A stretch of 6,000 nt of DNA, taken from assembly GCA_029857855.1 (NCBI GenBank), contig JAOUGG010000181.1:1-6000 (forward strand), read 5' to 3'. A program made the position numbers and the translations under genes. Origin of the DNA: Acidimicrobiia bacterium (GTDB taxonomy: Bacteria; Actinomycetota; Acidimicrobiia; Acidimicrobiales; SZUA-35). Below, piece after piece: positions 1 to 5,693 of the stretch. Numbering within the stretch: position 1 is the first letter of the stretch; each line of letters begins with the position of its first letter. The notes under the pieces were generated by a model, which saw only the letters and a list, made by a program, of their open reading frames with translations, was not told the DNA's origin and searched no databases.

Positions 1-1650
1 GCGCTCGACGATCCGCACGGGCTGAGCGACGAACTGCGAACCGAACTGGACCAGGTGGCCCGCACACTGGAGGCCCTGTACCGCGACGCCGTCGACATCG
101 AGTTCACGGTGGAACGCGGAACGCTGTACCTGCTCCAGGTGCGAGCGGCCAAACGAACGGCGGAGGCCGCCGTTCGCATCGCCCTCAGCCTCATCGAGGA
201 GGGAACCGTCGAGCCGGCGGAGGGACTTCGACTGGTCCAGACCGAGCAGTTGGCCAACGCCCTCCGACCCGTCTTCGATCCGGACGACGCAGCCGTCGCC
301 ACCGTCCTGGCCCACGGCGTCGGATCCTCCCCGGGAACAGCCGTCGGCGAGGCGATCCTCGACGCCGACCGGGCCGTGGCCAGAAGCAACCAGGGCGCCG
401 CCGTCGTCCTGCTCCGACCCATCACGAGTCCGCTCGACATTCAGGGAATGCTTGCCGCCGATGGCATCGTCACCGCTCGAGGCGGTGCGCTGAGCCACGC
501 CGCGGTGGTATCCCGAGCGCTCGACAAACCCTGTGTCGTCGGCTGCGACACCATCACCGTCAATCCCGAGGGTCAGTGGTTCGAGGTCGCCGGAGCCCGC
601 CACGAGGAGGGAACGATCATCTCCGTCGACGGTTGGTCGGGCCGGATCTACGAGGGAGCGGTGGCCCATCAACCGTCACAGCGGGAGGCCGAATCCGTCG
701 GCCGGCTCCTCACCGTCGCCGACCAGGTCTCGGGCTGCGAATTCTGGTTCAGTTCGTGGCCGGCCGACCCCGGAACCTACCTTCCGGCCCCGGGCGGCCT
801 CGGCCCTTTGCCACTCACCGATCTGGCCATCAATGCCGGGCTCCTCGACGACCTGGTCACCGAGATCGATCGCCTGACCGACGAGTCACACCAAGCGGAC
901 GCCGCTGAACGCCTGGCGGACATCGCCATGGCGGCCTTGGCGCCGGTGCTGGCCGACACCGCCGGGCTCGATGTACACGTCCGCCTCCCCAATCTCGGCT
1001 CGCCGCGAGCCCAGCGACTCATCGGGGACTGGATGGGCATTGCACCTCAACTCCTGCTGCCGATGGGCATGCCTGCCCTGCATGAGGCTCTCATCTCCGG
1101 TATCGCCGCCGCAGCGGCTCAGCATCGAACGGGATCGCTCACGGTCCTGCTCGGCGGTGTCACCCAGACGAGGGAGGTCGAAGCGCTCGCCCGACTGACC
1201 CAGCGGATAGCCGGTGACCTCTCCGTCGGAGCCGTCATCGGGAGCGTTGCCGGCCTGGAGTCGATCTCCGGGATCACCGAAGCAGGCCATCCGGTGTGGT
1301 TGAGTGTGATCGACCTCCTGCGGTCGTTCCACGGATTTCCCAGCGCCCTCTCGCTGGCCGAAGATGTACTCGGAGCCTACGTCGCCGCCGAGATGATGGA
1401 CTCGAATCCGCTGACGGCCCTGCCACCGATGCTGAGTCGACAGCTTGCCGACCTGCTGAGCGCGGAACCGGCGGCGCGCCGGGTCGGACTCGACCAGGCG
1501 ACCCGGATCTCAACGCAGATCGTGATGGAGCTCCGAACAGCGGGACTTGCCGTCTACTCCATCGATCCAGCGCGAGCGGGCACGATTCGACTGCCGCTCG
1601 GCCAGGCGGCCGCGTCGGCCGACGGGAAGGACGGAGCAGCCGATGGCTGA
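1..1650 (+). CDS. ppdK: Pyruvate,phosphate dikinase (PPDK) homologue with degenerate PEP barrel, 5' truncated
   Basis: The reading frame is open from base 1, so the N-terminus lies outside; 549 residues are visible. PPDK interconverts ATP + Pi + pyruvate and AMP + PPi + PEP through a phospho-histidine on a swivelling domain. The end of the ATP-grasp domain is well kept: DIEFTVERGTLYLLQVR (about nt 91-141) retains the residues matching Asp321, Glu323, Gln335 and Arg337 of Clostridium symbiosum PPDK (recalled numbering). The swivelling domain is also kept: TARGGALSHAAVV (nt 472-510) has the catalytic His at nt 496-498, though the usual TSH is LSH. The last ~330 residues follow the PEP-utiliser barrel loosely but lack its catalytic set: the ETPR-type Glu is Gly (VGAVIGS, near nt 1225), NDLTQ reads IDLLR (nt 1309-1323), and no GEHGG or C-terminal Cys is seen. 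About 383 residues follow the His, against roughly 419 in C. symbiosum. It overlaps the shell gene by 8 nt. Family membership is firm; PPDK activity is doubtful. Confidence 0.88.
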   Translation, partial: ALDDPHGLSDELRTELDQVARTLEALYRDAVDIEFTVERGTLYLLQVRAAKRTAEAAVRIALSLIEEGTVEPAEGLRLVQTEQLANALRPVFDPDDAAVATVLAHGVGSSPGTAVGEAILDADRAVARSNQGAAVVLLRPITSPLDIQGMLAADGIVTARGGALSHAAVVSRALDKPCVVGCDTITVNPEGQWFEVAGARHEEGTIISVDGWSGRIYEGAVAHQPSQREAESVGRLLTVADQVSGCEFWFSSWPADPGTYLPAPGGLGPLPLTDLAINAGLLDDLVTEIDRLTDESHQADAAERLADIAMAALAPVLADTAGLDVHVRLPNLGSPRAQRLIGDWMGIAPQLLLPMGMPALHEALISGIAAAAAQHRTGSLTVLLGGVTQTREVEALARLTQRIAGDLSVGAVIGSVAGLESISGITEAGHPVWLSVIDLLRSFHGFPSALSLAEDVLGAYVAAEMMDSNPLTALPPMLSRQLADLLSAEPAARRVGLDQATRISTQIVMELRTAGLAVYSIDPARAGTIRLPLGQAAASADGKDGAADG

Positions 1651-1936
1651 GAACCTTGGAGGAGCACTCGGCCTGATCGAGACCCGAGGCATGGCGGCCG
1701 CGACCGAGGCGGCGGACGCCATGGTGAAGTCGGCCAACGTGGTGCTCGTGACCAAGCAGCGGCCCGGTGGCGGCATCATCACCATCATCGTGCGAGGCGA
1801 AGTCGGCGCCGTCCAAGCGGCGGTCGACGCCGGCGTCGCCGCGGCCTCGGCCGTCGGGCTCGTTCTGTCGACCAAGGTGATTGCCCGACCGGCGGAGGAG
1901 ATCGAGGGCATTCTCGAGCGTCCACCGGTGCGATGA
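1643..1936 (+). CDS. Bacterial microcompartment shell protein, single BMC domain (BMC-H)
   Basis: This 97-residue protein is one complete BMC (Pfam PF00936-type) domain, the hexamer-forming tile of a microcompartment facet. The N-terminus GALGLIETRGMAAATEAADA matches the family consensus. Lys29 (in AMVKSANV) and Arg82 (in VIARPAEE) correspond to the hexamer-edge Lys and Arg of PduA. The pore loop is RPGGG at residues 40-44, where PduA has KIGSG, so the pore-lining Ser is Gly and the pore may be wider or less polar. The length is normal, with no extension or second domain. The ATG at 1643 was chosen because the family starts here, GGAG lies at 1633-1636, and it overlaps the upstream stop by 8 nt, which implies translational coupling. 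Longer in-frame starts upstream would add a basic, non-homologous leader. No pentamer (BMC-P) or trimer (BMC-T) gene is in view, so this is probably the tail of a larger locus. Confidence 0.96.
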   Translation: MAENLGGALGLIETRGMAAATEAADAMVKSANVVLVTKQRPGGGIITIIVRGEVGAVQAAVDAGVAAASAVGLVLSTKVIARPAEEIEGILERPPVR

Positions 1937-1941
1937 CAATT

Positions 1942-1970
1942 TCCGGTCCGGAGCCCACCAGCACTACGCT
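1942..1970 (+). promoter_or_regulatory. Possible promoter with overlapping inverted repeat, upstream of the GAF/PucR-type regulator
   Basis: TACGCT at 1965-1970 fits the loose actinobacterial -10 pattern TAnnnT. The -35 position, about 17 bp upstream, has no good TTGACA-like match but is covered by the perfect inverted repeat TCCGG-T-CCGGA (1942-1952). Initiation near 1977 would leave a short leader containing the G-rich ribosome-binding sequence at 1984-1990. A repressor or self-regulator on the repeat would block the -35 region. The promoter call rests on the -10 and the layout only. Confidence 0.3.
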
Positions 1971-1983
1971 GTTGATACGGACA

Positions 1984-1990
1984 GGGGGGA
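1984..1990 (+). promoter_or_regulatory. Ribosome binding site deciding the regulator start
   Basis: GGGGGGA lies 7 nt upstream of an in-frame GTG at 1998. It is a better Shine-Dalgarno match and spacing than anything before the first ATG of the protein at 2055, which has only a weak GACAGG. This favours the GTG start. Confidence 0.5.
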
Positions 1991-1997
1991 TTGGTCC

Positions 1998-4232
1998 GTG
2001 GTATCAGCTCGAGGCACACGACAACCAGTGGGCGGCCTGCATCTACCGACAGGCATGAACGCGTTCGGTCCGAACGCTCGTGTGTCGGATCTGATCCACA
2101 CTCTCACCAATGCCGGGGGGGACGAGGCGACGCTCGTGGCCGTGGCCATCGACGTGGTCGGCGCAGTGACCGGCGCGATGGCCGTCGCAATGAAAGCCGA
2201 CGGCGAACGGTGGACGGTCGAGGGGGCGTCAACGATGGCGGCCGAGGCCATTGCCGCGGTCGATGGCCTGCCTGCGCCCGCCTCCGACCTCGCAGTCGTC
2301 GACGTGGAGCTCGGACGCTGCGGGCCGGCGCTGTTGCTGCGGTGGCCGCGGGCGTCGGCGGCCGTTCTCGTGCTCGGCGACGTCGGTCTGCACCGGCCGT
2401 TCGTCGAGTTGCTCGCCACCACCGTCGAAAGTCTGATGACTCGGCAGGAGCTGATCGGACAGCTCAACGATCTGGCCGAGGAGCAGGTCGGCATCGCCCG
2501 TTTGCTCGCCATCCGCGACGTCGATCAACTGTTGCTCTCGACGGTCAACACCGCGAACCAACTCATCGACGGTGACATGGCGGGCGTGATGCTGGGCGCC
2601 GAGGACGACCTCGTCATGCAGTGCTGTGTGGGGAATCGGAGTCGACAGACCGAACAGCTCCGTTTTTCGCCCGGCCAGGGCGTCGCGGGCCTCGTCATGC
2701 AGCGCGGCGAGCCGTGCAAGGTCGACGACTACCTCGAGAGTCGTACCATCACCCACGATTTCGACTCGCTGGCCCGTATCGAGGAGACGAAGTCGGCCTT
2801 GGCGGCGCCCCTGATCGTCGACGGCAACACAATCGGGGTGCTCGAAGTTTGGCGACGCCGCCCGTCGGTCTTCAGCGACAGCGATGTGGCGCGGCTCGTC
2901 ACGTTGGCCAACCTGGCGGCCATCGCCATCGACAATGCCCGCCTGCATGCGCTCAAGGCGGAGAACCTGAGTCGTCTGGCGGAGACCACCGACACCCTGA
3001 GCAAACAGCTCGGAGCACTCGGACAGGCCCGATCCACCCAGACGACACTGAGCCGCCTCCTGCTCGACGGTGAGGGTGCCGACGCCGTGACCAGGGCCAT
3101 TGCCACAAAGTTGAACGCCGGTGTGGCCCTGCTGTCGGCCGAACTCCGGGTGATCAGTCAATGGCCCCGAACGTTGCACGTCGACGACATCGTGCCCCGG
3201 CTCCGGTCACTGTCGGGCCTGGACCGACCGGGAATCGATCACCAGACCGTCCAGCTTGGTCCAAGCCGCTGGTTGGCGGCGCAGGCCGTGCGAGGCGGGT
3301 CCAACCACCTCGGCTGGTTCTGTGTCGTGCTCGGCGGCGAGCCGGGTATCGGCGAAGACCTGGTGATCAGCGAGGCGGCCACCGTCACGGCACTGTGCCT
3401 GGTCATCGAGCGGGCAGCGGAGGCGGCACGGGTCGACCACCGCCAGTCGCTGGTCTGGAATCTGATCGAGGGGACGATCGGCCAGCGACGGGCCGCGGTC
3501 GATCAGGCCCGTTGGCTGCGCGTCGACGTCAACCGAGCCAGGCGGCTCGTCCGAGGCGAGATCATACCCAGCGGCCCGGCGGGTCGAACGAGTTCGACCG
3601 ACGACGACTACGAACAGGCGCGCCGGCGGGTCCTGGCCAAGGTTCGGGGTGCAGCGATGAACGTCGGCGTCGGCGAACTCGTGGCCGCCCGGGGTAACGA
3701 TCTGGCCATCATCGTCCCCGACCGTGATCTACCCGCGATTCGCAGCCTGGTCGCTGAACTCGATGCCGCCGTCGCCGGCGTACTGGTCAATCACGGCGTC
3801 GCCTGGGGGGTCAGCGGGCCGTGCCCGAACCTCCTGGATCTCGATCGGGCCAACGCCGAGGCGATTTCGGCCGTGCGAGCGGCAACCAGACTCGGGCTCG
3901 ACGGCACGGCGGCGTACGAGGACCTCGGTGTCGTCCGGCTGATCGTCTCCAACGACGATGGGGACCTCCGACACTTCCTGCACGACATCATCGGCCCGCT
4001 GCTGCAACACGACGCCGAACGCAACAGCGAGCTGGTCGACACGCTCCGCGCCTACTTCGCCGCCGACTACTCGCACGCCGACGCGGCGGAACGCTTGCAC
4101 ATCCACCACAAGACCTTTGGCTACCGGCTGTCCAAAATCGAGGCTCTCACCGGTCTCGACCTTCGAGGTCACGAAGGCCGGATGCAGGCCGACCTGGCCC
4201 TCAAGCTGCACGACGTGGCGACCGGCTCGTAG
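1998..4232 (+). CDS. GAF-domain, CdaR/PucR-type transcriptional regulator
   Basis: A large cytoplasmic DNA-binding regulator, 744 residues from the GTG at 1998 (725 if the ATG at 2055 is used). From the N-terminus: a divergent GAF-like region (about residues 20-150); a clear GAF domain (about 175-318) with FSPGQGVAGLVMQRGEP and APLIVDGNTIGVLEVW; a PucR-type sensory segment (about 330-480) starting STQTTLSRLLLDG; a CdaR GGDEF-like domain (about 500-665) with GVAWGVSG and an AAYEDLGVVRLI end; and a C-terminal HTH_30 helix-turn-helix (about 679-744), LVDTLRAYFAADYSHADAAE then KTFGYRLSKIEALTGLDL. No membrane segment or receiver domain is seen. PucR/CdaR-family proteins usually control catabolic genes in response to a metabolite, and GAF domains bind small ligands; the ligand here is unknown. 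Its position between the shell gene and the Rid gene suggests it controls the microcompartment block. The frame stays open back to 1881, but that stretch overlaps the shell gene and encodes no recognisable domain. Confidence 0.9.
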   Translation: MVSARGTRQPVGGLHLPTGMNAFGPNARVSDLIHTLTNAGGDEATLVAVAIDVVGAVTGAMAVAMKADGERWTVEGASTMAAEAIAAVDGLPAPASDLAVVDVELGRCGPALLLRWPRASAAVLVLGDVGLHRPFVELLATTVESLMTRQELIGQLNDLAEEQVGIARLLAIRDVDQLLLSTVNTANQLIDGDMAGVMLGAEDDLVMQCCVGNRSRQTEQLRFSPGQGVAGLVMQRGEPCKVDDYLESRTITHDFDSLARIEETKSALAAPLIVDGNTIGVLEVWRRRPSVFSDSDVARLVTLANLAAIAIDNARLHALKAENLSRLAETTDTLSKQLGALGQARSTQTTLSRLLLDGEGADAVTRAIATKLNAGVALLSAELRVISQWPRTLHVDDIVPRLRSLSGLDRPGIDHQTVQLGPSRWLAAQAVRGGSNHLGWFCVVLGGEPGIGEDLVISEAATVTALCLVIERAAEAARVDHRQSLVWNLIEGTIGQRRAAVDQARWLRVDVNRARRLVRGEIIPSGPAGRTSSTDDDYEQARRRVLAKVRGAAMNVGVGELVAARGNDLAIIVPDRDLPAIRSLVAELDAAVAGVLVNHGVAWGVSGPCPNLLDLDRANAEAISAVRAATRLGLDGTAAYEDLGVVRLIVSNDDGDLRHFLHDIIGPLLQHDAERNSELVDTLRAYFAADYSHADAAERLHIHHKTFGYRLSKIEALTGLDLRGHEGRMQADLALKLHDVATGS
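2061..2077. repeat. 17-bp perfect inverted repeat at the regulator 5' end
   Basis: GCGTTCGG-T-CCGAACGC is a perfect 8-1-8 palindrome lying in the first codons after the ATG at 2055, or about 60 nt inside the gene if GTG 1998 is the start. It shares the core CGGTCCG with the smaller repeat at 1942-1952. It may be an operator for autoregulation or a small RNA hairpin near the start of translation. A perfect 8-bp arm match is expected about 0.1 times per 6 kb at equal base use, and somewhat more often at this GC content. Confidence 0.5.
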
Positions 4233-4239
4233 CGGTCCG
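4233..4239. promoter_or_regulatory. Single CGGTCCG motif between the regulator and the Rid gene
   Basis: A third copy of the core found in the inverted repeats around the regulator start. It begins immediately after the regulator's TAG and lies about 80 nt upstream of the Rid start. Here it is a half-site with no good dyad around it, so it could be a weak operator or chance. Confidence 0.2.
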
Positions 4240-4271
4240 AGGTCGGCGCCCACCTCCCGACCCGGTTCACC

Positions 4272-4280
4272 TGCCATACT
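4272..4280 (+). promoter_or_regulatory. Likely extended -10 promoter of the Rid-family gene
   Basis: TGCCATACT combines a TGn extension (4272-4274) with CATACT (4275-4280), one base from TATACT. No strong -35 is seen at the expected distance, which an extended -10 tolerates. Initiation near 4287 would leave a leader of about 30 nt before the ATG at 4318, with the ribosome-binding sequence GGAAAGG at 4303-4309. The Rid gene can therefore probably be transcribed independently of the regulator. Confidence 0.4.
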
Positions 4281-4317
4281 CGATGTCGTTGCCGGAGACG
4301 TCGGAAAGGCAGTGACC

Positions 4318-4707
4318 ATGGGGGCAGGAACCAAGATCGTCGTGCCGGGTGTGGCTCGCCTGCCTGCGTTCTGTCACGCCGTCATCGCCGGCGACTTCAT
4401 TTACGTGTCCGGAATGCTCGGGGCCAAGGCCGATTCGATGGACCTGGTGGAGGGCGGGATCGGCCCGGAGACCCGGCAGACGCTCCGGAATATCGAGACG
4501 ATCCTCGCCGCCTGTGACGCCACACTCGACGACCTGGTCAAGGCCAGCGTGTACCTGCACGACATGGCCGACTTCGCCGCCATGAACGAAGCCTGGCTCG
4601 ACATCGTCGGCGATGACCCGCCGGCCCGGATCACCGTCGGGCGAGCCGACCTGGCGCTCGGCGCCGCGGTGGAGATCGACTCGATCGCCTACAAACCAAG
4701 AGCGTGA
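4318..4707 (+). CDS. Rid family (YjgF/YER057c/UK114) protein, probable enamine/imine deaminase
   Basis: A 129-residue protein, the normal family length. RidA-type proteins form trimers and hydrolyse reactive enamines and imines released by PLP enzymes, giving a ketone and ammonia. The signature PPARITVGRADLALGAAVEI carries Arg104 and Glu119, matching Arg105 and Glu120 of E. coli RidA; YVSGMLG supplies the conserved Ser31. The usual N-terminal GPYSQA is instead PAFCHA (residues 16-21), so the active-site Tyr is Phe18 and the Gln is His20; the position after the Arg is ITV rather than the SxV/CxV seen in many RidAs. This suggests a Rid subgroup other than archetypal RidA, perhaps with different substrate preference. 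ATG 4318 is supported by GGAAAGG at 4303-4309. It follows the regulator by 85 nt in the same direction and has its own likely promoter. Its link to the shell gene is inferred from proximity. Confidence 0.93.
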   Translation: MGAGTKIVVPGVARLPAFCHAVIAGDFIYVSGMLGAKADSMDLVEGGIGPETRQTLRNIETILAACDATLDDLVKASVYLHDMADFAAMNEAWLDIVGDDPPARITVGRADLALGAAVEIDSIAYKPRA

Positions 4708-4853
4708 TTCGGCGATGATCGAAGTCGTGCAACGGCTGGAGTCCCTCCCGATCGGTGCCTCTTTGGAGTCGGCTGCTCGCCGATGCCGGCTCGAGATTTG
4801 TAGCAAAGGGCGAGGCATCAACTCGCCTTTTGCCACAAGAGTTCAGTGGCGGG
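4708..4853. other. Convergent intergenic region
   Basis: These 146 bases separate the plus-strand Rid gene from the minus-strand Fpg-like gene. I see no credible gene in them. A plus-strand frame running from 4755 through the region is only the shadow of the Fpg-like gene. The one notable structure is the long hairpin at 4797-4839. Confidence 0.8.
4797..4839 (+). terminator. Long hairpin between convergent genes, likely transcription end
   Basis: GCAAAGGGCGAG (4803-4814) pairs with CTCGCCTTTTGC (4822-4833) around a 7-nt loop, with one G-U pair. Beyond a single A/C mismatch (4802/4834), TTTGT (4797-4801) pairs with ACAAG (4835-4839), ending in another G-U. The total is about 17 pairs. No run of U follows, so it is not a textbook intrinsic terminator, but actinobacterial terminators often lack one. 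On the minus strand the inner G-U becomes A-C, so the plus-strand RNA folds better, which fits the end of the Rid transcript. Confidence 0.5.
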
Positions 4854-5693
4854 CTACACCTGGGTGTTGCAGTAGTACACGACCTGGTGTTTGAAGCTCG
4901 TCTTTCGGATCGGCTCCCGCGAACGGGGACTCAGCTGGCCGGTCTTGCCGAACACGGCCAGATGATCGGCGTACTCCCCCGGCTCACCGTGGAGATCGGT
5001 GAACGGGCGTTCCTCGAGCGAGGTCCCCCGGTACTTGATGGCGTCGTGCATGATGCCGACCACCGACCGGTAGAGACGGCGGATCTCCTGTGTCGACAGG
5101 CTCGAACTCGACCGGTCATGACGCAGACCGGCGTCGAAGAGGATCTCATTGGAGTAGACGTCGCCGATGCCGACGAATACGGCCGGATCGGTCAACATCA
5201 GCTTGAGCGGCGTGTCGTAGTTGACGACGAGACGGCCGAAGTCCACCCACGACAGCGGGCTCTCGAGCAGATCGAGGCCCCGCTCCTCGGGAGGTGGCAG
5301 CGCACTCTCGACGTCGTCATCGTGAACGACGTGGATCGAGCTGGAGCCCTTCTTGTCGCCGATACGAAGATCGCCGGTCTGGGTGAAGGTGATGACGGCC
5401 ACGATGTCGGAGGCGTTGTCCTCCCGGGTCGGCACCTTCTCGAGGCGTCCGTTCTCACCCAGTTGCACGACGATGTTGTATTCGTTGTCGAGCGTGATGA
5501 TGATGGCCAGACCGCTGCGGCCGACGGCCTCGACCTTGGCCCCCACGAGATTCTTTCCGAAGTCGGCTTTGGTCTTGATCCCGTCGAACGACTTCAGCAC
5601 GATGGCCTCTGCGCTCTTGATCTTTCGCCCGACGATGTCGCGCTCCAGATCCCGCCGGAGTGTTTCGATCTCCGGCAACTCAAGGTTGATCAC
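4854..5693 (-). CDS. mutM: Fpg/Nei-family (MutM-like) protein lacking catalytic and zinc-finger residues
   Basis: A 279-residue protein with the length and layout of formamidopyrimidine-DNA glycosylase, which excises oxidised purines such as 8-oxoguanine. Fold landmarks are clear: LPEIETLRRDLER (6-18), LGENGRL (78-84, family LGMTGRL), and the H2TH region FVGIGDVYSNEILFDAGLR (173-191). Key residues are lost. The N-terminus reads MINLELPE where active enzymes have MPELPE, placing Leu4 at the catalytic Pro2 position. The beta-hairpin RRGK is RSGL (59-62), removing the Lys57 equivalent. GIGN is GIGD. The zinc finger CxxC...CxxC is SPRS (255-258) and CNTQ (275-278). The GTG start shares GTGA with the rnc stop and has GGAGAGG 7 nt upstream. 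A later TTG (Leu6) would place Pro at residue 2 but shorten the conserved segment. The frame is unbroken and the fold core is kept, so this resembles a maintained pseudoenzyme or DNA-binding protein rather than a decayed gene. Glycosylase activity is unlikely. Confidence 0.85.
   Translation of the reverse strand: MINLELPEIETLRRDLERDIVGRKIKSAEAIVLKSFDGIKTKADFGKNLVGAKVEAVGRSGLAIIITLDNEYNIVVQLGENGRLEKVPTREDNASDIVAVITFTQTGDLRIGDKKGSSSIHVVHDDDVESALPPPEERGLDLLESPLSWVDFGRLVVNYDTPLKLMLTDPAVFVGIGDVYSNEILFDAGLRHDRSSSSLSTQEIRRLYRSVVGIMHDAIKYRGTSLEERPFTDLHGEPGEYADHLAVFGKTGQLSPRSREPIRKTSFKHQVVYYCNTQV

Noticed and set aside
1547..1642. 32-residue N-terminal extension of the BMC-H protein
   Set aside because: The leader overlaps the PPDK-like coding region, is a basic out-of-frame translation, and the BMC domain begins right after ATG 1643.
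55..1650. PPDK-like gene starting at the GTG at 55
   Set aside because: The frame is open to base 1 and the homology is to the middle of PPDK, so the gene is truncated by the window edge and does not start at 55.
1881..1997. N-terminal extension of the regulator from 1881
   Set aside because: It would overlap the end of the shell gene, adds an Arg-rich stretch with no domain, and lacks a good ribosome-binding site; GTG 1998 has one.
2229..3179. Minus-strand open frame of 316 residues inside the regulator gene
   Set aside because: The opposite strand encodes a clear GAF domain; the antisense product is His/Gln/Arg-rich and resembles no family.
3254..3266. Inverted repeat GCTTGG-T-CCAAGC inside the regulator gene
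   Set aside because: It has the same T-centred GGTCC form but sits deep in coding sequence with a shorter, different arm. It shows such dyads can arise by chance and lowers confidence in the operator idea.
4241..4262. Hairpin GGTCGG/CCGACC after the regulator stop
   Set aside because: Only 6 pairs with a 10-nt loop and no U-tract; too weak to call a terminator.
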